From: Akkermansiaceae bacterium
GTDB lineage: Bacteria > Verrucomicrobiota > Verrucomicrobiia > Verrucomicrobiales > Akkermansiaceae
NCBI GenBank assembly: GCA_020627645.1
Contig: JAHDGN010000090.1
Location: 1-10,163 of the forward strand
Length of the DNA stretch: 10,163 nucleotides
Reading direction: 5' to 3'
A program made the position numbers and the translations under genes. The number at the start of each line of letters is the position of its first letter. The first letter of the stretch is position 1. Under the pieces are notes generated by a model that saw only the letters and a list, made by a program, of their open reading frames with translations, was not told the origin of the DNA and did not search any database. Below are positions 5,978 to 10,163 of this stretch, one piece after another.

Positions 5978-6786
5978 TGCACGCTTCCTCAGAAGCCCAA
6001 TTCCGCTGTGCCCTCGTGACGGGGGCCAGCTCGGGATTTGGAACCGAATACGCCCACCAACTCGCCCCAATCACCCAAAATCTTATTCTAACCGCTCGAC
6101 GAGAACAACTCCTCACAGAGATTTCGAGCAAACTCACCAATCAATATCCACAACTCACCGTCTACCAATTTCCAGCTGATCTAATCACTGATCAAGGTCG
6201 CCAATCACTTCTCGACTTTCTTTCCAGAAACAACCTCCAGCCTGACCTCCTCATCAACAACGCAGGCATGGGCGACTACGGAGAATTCACTTCAGCCGAT
6301 TGGTCAAAAACCCAAGCAATGATCCGCCTGAATACCGAAGCCCCGACACACCTTGCCCACGCACTTCTCCCCAAGATTATCGAACAACAGGGAGCGATCC
6401 TGAACGTCTCATCACTCGCCAGCACCTTACCGATCCCAGACTTTGCCGTTTATGCTGCTACAAAAGCCTACCTCACTAGTCTGAGCGAAGCCCTCCGCCT
6501 CGAAACCAAAAGCCGTCAGGTCCACATCCACGCCGTTTGCCCAGGTCCCTCTGAAACTAATTTTGGAAATACCGCTCGACGCCCCACCACAAAAAAAATG
6601 CCCATCAAAGACTCTTTCTGTGTTCCTCCTGAGAAAATCGTGCGCGACTCCCTCTCTAGCCTTCTCAAAAATCGCGCCACTTCATTTCCCGGTCTAAAAA
6701 CTCGCCTCGCCGCAACTCTGATCAACTCGCTACCAAAGCCCCTCCTAAGACTTCTTCTTTCAACCCGACCCCGCAGAAGCGACTAG
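5977..6786 (+). CDS. Short-chain dehydrogenase/reductase (classical SDR, DltE-like)
   Basis: The 269-residue product has the full classical SDR set: the cofactor loop TGASSGFG (15-22), TARR (39-42) where basic residues favour NADP(H), NNAG (94-97), Asn119, catalytic Ser146, Tyr159 and Lys163 (YAATK), and PGPSETNF (189-196). It should be a cytoplasmic NADPH-dependent oxidoreductase; the substrate cannot be read from the sequence. The C-terminus (LPKPLLRLLLSTRPRR) is hydrophobic then basic and could touch the membrane. I chose ATG 5977, whose A is the last base of the upstream TGA; a TTG at 5974 would add one residue. AAGG lies three bases upstream of the ATG. The TGATG overlap implies translational coupling to the DUF6941-like gene, although no shared pathway is known. 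Confidence 0.9.
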   Translation: MHASSEAQFRCALVTGASSGFGTEYAHQLAPITQNLILTARREQLLTEISSKLTNQYPQLTVYQFPADLITDQGRQSLLDFLSRNNLQPDLLINNAGMGDYGEFTSADWSKTQAMIRLNTEAPTHLAHALLPKIIEQQGAILNVSSLASTLPIPDFAVYAATKAYLTSLSEALRLETKSRQVHIHAVCPGPSETNFGNTARRPTTKKMPIKDSFCVPPEKIVRDSLSSLLKNRATSFPGLKTRLAATLINSLPKPLLRLLLSTRPRRSD

Positions 6787-6796
6787 TCCGGATATT

Positions 6797-6825
6797 TCAT
6801 GACCTCTAACAAAAATGAGGTATGA
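6797..6825. terminator. Weak imperfect hairpin between convergent genes
   Basis: TCAT-g-ACCTC (6797-6806) pairs with GAGGT-ATGA (6817-6825), nine pairs with one bulge and a 10-base A-rich loop. It fills most of the 39-base gap between the convergent dehydrogenase and dioxygenase genes, where a terminator is expected. No U-tract follows on either strand, so the call is tentative. Confidence 0.35.
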
Positions 6826-7683
6826 CTACATCAATGGCAAAGTTCGAGCCCGGTAAAAAAGCCGTTCCTGAGGAAAACCATCTACAAAATTCATCCCAAA
6901 TTTAACACTCTGATTCTGCCCCACCGTCACCCAACTCACCAAATCCAAAGACATTTCGACATCCACCAACTTCCCCGGAGTCAATGACATCGTCACTCGA
7001 CGATTTGGAAAATCAAAATCCAAATCCGAAACCTCACAACGATAACTTGAGTCAACCTGACTCGATTCAGAAATCACCAAATTAAGATGCCCAGTGATCA
7101 CCGAATTCCCCTCACGGTCGATCGTCTCAACCGGATCGATCAAATTAGGACGTATGTGATCCAGATTTTCAGGATCTTGAGAATCCAACAACCCATGAAT
7201 CGGGTCGTTCCTCAACCAATCCGCCAATTCATCTGCGAAGTAGATCTGAGTCGTTAAACGGATCACACCGTCAACTTTGACAATAACATGGAGATGGCTC
7301 GCACGAAATCGATCAGGAGCAAACGGATAAGGAACCGGGCGAATCGTACGAAACGAAAATGCTCCATGCTCGCTCGCCACAACCGACCCCATTCCTTGAA
7401 AATTGATATCACGCTGAGGGTCAGAAGGCGTCACCCCGAACGGGCCACCATCCGGATCAATATACCACCCATTTGCATCAGTGCTCCAAAGTTCAACCAC
7501 CGCCCCGGGGATGGCACACCCCTCCTGATTCAAAACCTGCCCATTGAAATACAATAGACGCCCACTCGGTGTCGGTAAAATTCCATCAGGCGTAATAACC
7601 TCAACAGGGTCATTGTCAGCAGGAGATTCCGGGATCACCGTCGTCCCAATATTCCGATGATCCAATGGGTAATACGGTCCCAA
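6826..7683 (-). CDS. Intradiol ring-cleavage dioxygenase, catalytic body (5' part of gene interrupted)
   Basis: The family opens catechol-type rings between the two hydroxyls using Fe(III). From TTG 7683 there are 285 residues: GPYYP near the start (2-6), a beta-sandwich core and all four expected iron ligands, Tyr74 (NGWY), Tyr119 (VPYP), His130 and His132 (SHLH), with Arg126/Arg128 nearby. From about residue 195 a second beta-rich module follows (SLTPGKLVDVEMSLDLVSWVTVG ... LFYRAR), resembling C-terminal modules of secreted Verrucomicrobiota proteins. Substrate is unknown: protocatechuate-type is only one option. The frame continues upstream through two stops into a Tat-like signal sequence starting at ATG 7803, so the ancestral gene was probably 325 codons. 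The TTG is simply the first start-like codon after the second stop. Either the gene is a recent pseudogene, or a cytoplasmic form is made from an internal start. Confidence 0.7.
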   Translation of the reverse strand: MGPYYPLDHRNIGTTVIPESPADNDPVEVITPDGILPTPSGRLLYFNGQVLNQEGCAIPGAVVELWSTDANGWYIDPDGGPFGVTPSDPQRDINFQGMGSVVASEHGAFSFRTIRPVPYPFAPDRFRASHLHVIVKVDGVIRLTTQIYFADELADWLRNDPIHGLLDSQDPENLDHIRPNLIDPVETIDREGNSVITGHLNLVISESSQVDSSYRCEVSDLDFDFPNRRVTMSLTPGKLVDVEMSLDLVSWVTVGQNQSVKFGMNFVDGFPQERLFYRARTLPLM

Positions 7684-7803
7684 AACCTACGTTCGAGTCA
7701 AAGGAAGCGGACCGGTCGTTCCACCACTCGCATGACCAAAATGGCCGAAAAGACCAGCCCCGCCTAAAACCAACGATCTCCCAATCAGCTCTCTTCAATT
7801 CAT
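7684..7803 (-). pseudogene. Interrupted Tat-signal coding region of the dioxygenase
   Basis: Read from ATG 7803-7801 in the same frame as the dioxygenase, the codons give M-N-stop-RELIGRSLVLGGAGLF, then GHFGHAS and a Gly/Thr/Pro linker ending TRT-stop-VLGPYYP. The stops are TGA at 7797-7795 and TAG at 7689-7687. A Tat signal peptide has a twin Arg followed by a hydrophobic run and a small-residue cleavage site. Replacing TGA with CGA gives R-R-E-L-I-G and a hydrophobic segment with an H-A-S cleavage region. Replacing TAG with CAG gives T-R-T-Q-V-L-G-P-Y-Y-P, a natural lead into the domain. Each is a single C-to-T change. A good promoter sits at the right distance from this ATG. A sequencing error or real gene decay could explain it. 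Confidence 0.7.
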
Positions 7804-7810
7804 GAATAAA

Positions 7811-7838
7811 AGTCTAATATTTCATAGACCATTTTCAA
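7811..7838 (-). promoter_or_regulatory. Promoter of the dioxygenase gene, leaderless geometry
   Basis: On the minus strand TTGAAA (7838-7833, five of six matches to the -35 consensus) is followed after 16 bases by TAGACT (7816-7811, four of six to the -10), and ATG 7803 begins 7 bases later. Transcription would start at about the A of that ATG. This supports 7803, not 7683, as the ancestral translation start. Confidence 0.55.
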
Positions 7839-7867
7839 GATCACCAGCCACAAAGAACACGACATCA

Positions 7868-7882
7868 CCCAAAAAATTTGGG
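7868..7882. repeat. Short perfect inverted repeat downstream of ilvE
   Basis: CCCAAA (7868-7873) and TTTGGG (7877-7882) flank three A bases. It lies in the 150-base gap between the ilvE stop and the dioxygenase promoter. It is too short and A/T-rich to be a confident terminator, and no other terminator for the TPR-ilvE transcript is visible in this gap. Confidence 0.3.
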
Positions 7883-7953
7883 CATCTCCAAGGACAACCG
7901 ATAACCGAGGCCCTCCAAAACAAAAATCATCCCCACTCAGCCCACCATCGAGA

Positions 7954-8829
7954 TCAATAGATTTCAGTCCCCGTCGTCCTCACCAAATTGCGAAAGGCCT
8001 CGACTAACTTCAATGTCACAATCCCCGGCTTACCATCACCAATTTCACGGACATCCAGTTTCACCATCGGAATCACTTCCGCTGCTGTTCCAGTGAGAAA
8101 AGCCTCATCAGCGGTATACAAATCATAACGGGTCATCGTCTCCTCACGGATCCCAATACCCAACTCTTCACAAAGCTCAAAAATCGCCTGACGCGTGATT
8201 CCATCCAAACTCCCATCAGAAACCGGCGGTGTGATTACCTCCCCATCTTTCACCACAAACACATTGTCGCCAGTACACTCCGCCACAAACCCCTGTTCAT
8301 TTAACATCAGCCCCTCCTTCGCCCCGGCATTCAACGCCTCCACCTTCGCCATCACATTATTCAGATAATTCAACGATTTCACCTGTGGACTCACACTTGC
8401 GGGAGTCGGCCTGCGCGTCCCACAAGTGACAACCTCCAATCCGTTTTGATAAAACTCCTCTGGATAAAGCGTGATCGCAGAAGCAATCACAAACATCGAA
8501 GGCGTTGGACACAGATAAGGATTCAACCCCAAATCTCCCGCCCCCCTCGTCACAACCAAACGAATATACCCATCTCTCAAACCATTGGCTTTGACCGTCT
8601 CGAGAACAAACCCACACACCTCCTCCACCGTCCATGGTAACGTCATCAAAATCGCCTTAGCCGACAGAAAAAGACGCTCAATGTGTTCAGTGAGCTTAAA
8701 AACCCGGCCCTCATAAAATCGAATCCCCTCAAAAATCCCATCACCATACAGCAACCCATGATCAAAAACGGAAATTTTCGCATCAGCCTCATCCACTAAC
8801 TGCCCGTCTAACCAAATTTTTCTACTCAT
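7954..8829 (-). CDS. ilvE: Branched-chain amino acid aminotransferase (class IV, PLP)
   Basis: It transfers the amino group between glutamate and the 2-oxo acids of Val, Leu and Ile in the cytoplasm. The 291-residue product is of normal length. It opens with the typical IWLDGQLVDEADAKISVFDHGLLYGDG pattern (given here only to show class), followed by FEGIR (33-37), RLVVTRGAGDLGLNP (90-104), catalytic Lys151 (PQVKSLNYLNN), Glu184 and Asn189 of the class IV signature (AECTGDNVF), the phosphate-binding GSLDGITR (206-213) and LTGTAAEV (245-252). ATG 8827-8829 follows a purine tract GAAGAGAG that abuts the start. The TPR gene ends 19 bases upstream on the same strand, so the two probably share a transcript. 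D-amino acid and ADC lyase members of class IV are less likely given the near-complete IlvE-like N-terminus. Confidence 0.94.
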   Translation of the reverse strand: MSRKIWLDGQLVDEADAKISVFDHGLLYGDGIFEGIRFYEGRVFKLTEHIERLFLSAKAILMTLPWTVEEVCGFVLETVKANGLRDGYIRLVVTRGAGDLGLNPYLCPTPSMFVIASAITLYPEEFYQNGLEVVTCGTRRPTPASVSPQVKSLNYLNNVMAKVEALNAGAKEGLMLNEQGFVAECTGDNVFVVKDGEVITPPVSDGSLDGITRQAIFELCEELGIGIREETMTRYDLYTADEAFLTGTAAEVIPMVKLDVREIGDGKPGIVTLKLVEAFRNLVRTTGTEIY

Positions 8830-8848
8830 CTCTCTTCAATCTAACAAA

Positions 8849-9538
8849 TTAACCCTGTGCATCCAGCCCCTCTTTTCTCGCCAAAATAGCAGCTTTCGCA
8901 GCAATCGCTGCCTCATCAGTCGGCGCAGCAGCCAATACCGCCTCGAAGCACCCCAATGCCTCATCCAACTCCCCCTTCTCCGCCAAAACCATTCCCGCCT
9001 CATATCTTGCAACCAACATCGTGGGAGCAGCCTCTGCTGCACCCTTCAAATACCCCAAAGCCTCTTCCTTCTTCCCTCTCAACCTCAAAATTCGCCCCAA
9101 GGCATACTTCGCTGAAGCGTCCCCTCCCCCCAACTCGACAGCCTTACGCGCCGCTTCCTCAGCATCGTCAGGATATTTTCCCTGCATCAACGCCATCGCA
9201 TAGCTCACATGAATTTCAGGGGAATCTGGCTCGATTTCCAACGCATCCTCATAATGCGTGATCGCCACCGAAATCTTACCCTGCCCGATCGCATCCGCAG
9301 CCTTCATCACCAAAGCATCCGCCTCACTCAATCCCAATTCCTTCAACTTCTCCTGCGCCTTATCAGCCTTCTCAGCCTCTCCCATCGCATTCAAGATCAC
9401 TGCATACAACTGCCAGCTCTGAACATCATTCGGATCCTCCGTTAAAGCCCCCTCGATCGCCCCCCTCGCCCGCTCCAAATCCATCGACTCCACCGCATCA
9501 ATCGCCTCATTGTAAAACTGATCATTCGAGCTGCTCAT
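8849..9538 (-). CDS. TPR-repeat protein
   Basis: The 229-residue protein is almost entirely helical TPR repeats, about six, at roughly 5-36, 39-70, 72-106, 107-140, 142-173 and 175-208. The clearest have the A-x-x-x-Y/L...A...P pattern, as in AITHYEDALEIEPDS and ALGYLKGAAEAAP. TPRs form protein-binding superhelices; no enzymatic domain, signal peptide or membrane segment is seen, so it is probably a cytoplasmic adaptor with an unknown partner. I chose ATG 9536-9538 (MSSSNDQFYNEAIDA), where repeat-like sequence begins. A start at 9643 would add 35 residues without TPR character. GGGAG directly abuts the ATG, an unusual zero spacing. ilvE follows after 19 bases on the same strand; I know of no functional link between them. 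Confidence 0.85.
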   Translation of the reverse strand: MSSSNDQFYNEAIDAVESMDLERARGAIEGALTEDPNDVQSWQLYAVILNAMGEAEKADKAQEKLKELGLSEADALVMKAADAIGQGKISVAITHYEDALEIEPDSPEIHVSYAMALMQGKYPDDAEEAARKAVELGGGDASAKYALGRILRLRGKKEEALGYLKGAAEAAPTMLVARYEAGMVLAEKGELDEALGCFEAVLAAAPTDEAAIAAKAAILARKEGLDAQG

Positions 9539-9752
9539 CTCCCAAATATTTACCAGCCCTTGATCCCACCCACCATCCAAAAAAACGATGACCACCCCCT
9601 TCCTCAAAGACCTCCAATCGAGCAGCAATATCCCTGGCACCAAAATTCGCTCACGCCAAATTCACAAAATATTCCTCACCCCCGAATCACCAAGAACAAA
9701 CATCTCTATAAAAGAACTTCTCAATCTCCTCATCTCACCTCTCAATCACGGC

Positions 9753-10163
9753 ATGCCCGCCATCACTCGAGACACCTTAGTCACAGCGCTCGAAGAAATT
9801 GCCCTTCTTCTCGAACTCAAAGGCGAAAACCATTTCAAAACCCGCGCATACCGCAACGGCGCTGACACCATTCAAAATTTCGACGGTGACATCGTTCAAC
9901 GGGCCGCCAACAACGAACTCAAGGGAATCAAAGGCATCGGCGACGCCCTCCAACAAAAACTCCACGAACTCGCATCCACCGGACGCCTCGGATACCTTCA
10001 AGACCTGAAAGCCGAATTCCCCCCAACTCTATTCGAACTCTTCCAACTCCAAGGCCTAGGCCCTAAAAAAATCAAAGCCCTCTACGATCAACTTGGCATC
10101 TCCTCCATTCAATCACTCAAACAAGCATGCCAAGGCCCCGAAATTGCCGAACTCTCCGGCTTC
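9753..10163 (+). CDS. polX: PolX family DNA polymerase/3'-5' exonuclease, N-terminal part (runs off the window)
   Basis: The 137 visible codons are open to the window end. PolX enzymes fill short gaps in base-excision repair and usually carry an N-terminal Pol beta core with a C-terminal PHP exonuclease; only the beginning of the core is seen here. It starts with the family's LEEIALLLELKGENHFKTRAYRNGA (13-37, quoted in part to show class), followed by two helix-hairpin-helix DNA-binding motifs, LKGIKGIGDALQQKL (56-70) and LQGLGPKKIKALYDQLG (99-115). The catalytic Asp residues and the PHP domain lie beyond the window. ATG 9753 matches the usual family N-terminus and has no Shine-Dalgarno site. 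The gene is divergent from the TPR gene across a 214-base gap, which holds TATAAA at 9708-9713 but no convincing -35. Confidence 0.92.
   Translation, partial: MPAITRDTLVTALEEIALLLELKGENHFKTRAYRNGADTIQNFDGDIVQRAANNELKGIKGIGDALQQKLHELASTGRLGYLQDLKAEFPPTLFELFQLQGLGPKKIKALYDQLGISSIQSLKQACQGPEIAELSGF

Noticed and set aside
7795..7797. TGA at codon 3 of the dioxygenase frame as a selenocysteine codon
   Set aside because: The position is in a signal peptide where Arg is expected, the frame has a second, different stop (TAG), and no selenocysteine function makes sense there.
7616..7798. Leftward 60-codon frame beginning MKRADWEIVG as a separate small gene
   Set aside because: It is out of frame with, and overlaps, the recognisable Tat-signal sequence and the dioxygenase start; its Trp-rich composition looks like a shadow.
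9539..9643. 35-residue N-terminal extension of the TPR protein
   Set aside because: No TPR character and no ribosome-binding site; the repeat-like sequence begins at ATG 9538.
9560..9865. Rightward His/Arg/Pro-rich frame over the TPR-PolX gap
   Set aside because: Low-complexity composition from C-rich DNA, and it overlaps the well-supported PolX gene in another frame.
1..10163. CRISPR arrays, transposons, attachment sites or a defence island
   Set aside because: No spaced direct repeats, terminal inverted repeats, transposase or integrase motifs, or nuclease/helicase clusters are visible; the gene content is chromosomal housekeeping.

Overview
The window reads as a stretch of bacterial chromosome carrying ordinary housekeeping and lineage-specific genes. 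It shows no rRNA, tRNA, CRISPR array, insertion sequence or phage module. Several traits together suggest the Verrucomicrobiota, as an inference rather than proof: a DUF6941-like small protein, a bacterial RRM protein with an Arg/Asn/Gly-rich arm, an intradiol dioxygenase with a C-terminal beta module ending in FYRAR, a PDZ protein with a Ser-rich linker, and weak or absent Shine-Dalgarno sites. The + strand has more C than G in genes of both directions, which looks like replication-strand skew.

Layout. Positions 1-574 (+) hold the 3' part of a PDZ-domain protein. It ends at a bidirectional hairpin terminator (607-630) that it shares with the convergent miaA (649-1545, -), a tRNA dimethylallyltransferase. 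Upstream of miaA on the same strand is an RRM RNA-binding protein (1614-2324, -) with its own strong terminator (1560-1593). A 341-bp divergent region (2325-2665) carries promoter-like elements for both directions and several inverted repeats. Rightward from it run a small putative lipoprotein (2666-3274) and a class B penicillin-binding protein of the PBP2 type (3303-5411), probably one transcript. A second rightward pair follows: a DUF6941-like protein (5555-5977) and a short-chain dehydrogenase (5977-6786), joined by a TGATG stop/start overlap.

The right-hand part is mainly leftward. It holds an intradiol ring-cleavage dioxygenase (6826-7683) whose recognisable Tat-signal-encoding 5' end (7684-7803) is broken by two in-frame stops, then a class IV branched-chain aminotransferase (ilvE, 7954-8829) behind a TPR protein (8849-9538). 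Divergent from the TPR gene is the N-terminal part of a PolX-type DNA polymerase/exonuclease (9753 to the window end).

The most notable observation is the dioxygenase. Its four Fe ligands and 285 downstream codons are intact. A good promoter places the likely transcription start at an ATG (7803) that begins a Tat-like signal peptide in the same frame, but a TGA at codon 3 and a TAG at codon 39 interrupt it. Each stop is one C-to-T change away from a sensible codon (CGA Arg, completing the twin-arginine pair, and CAG Gln). The same promoter geometry, with ATG 7 nt after the -10, occurs before the lipoprotein gene and suggests leaderless transcripts. I do not see a clearly new multi-gene system.
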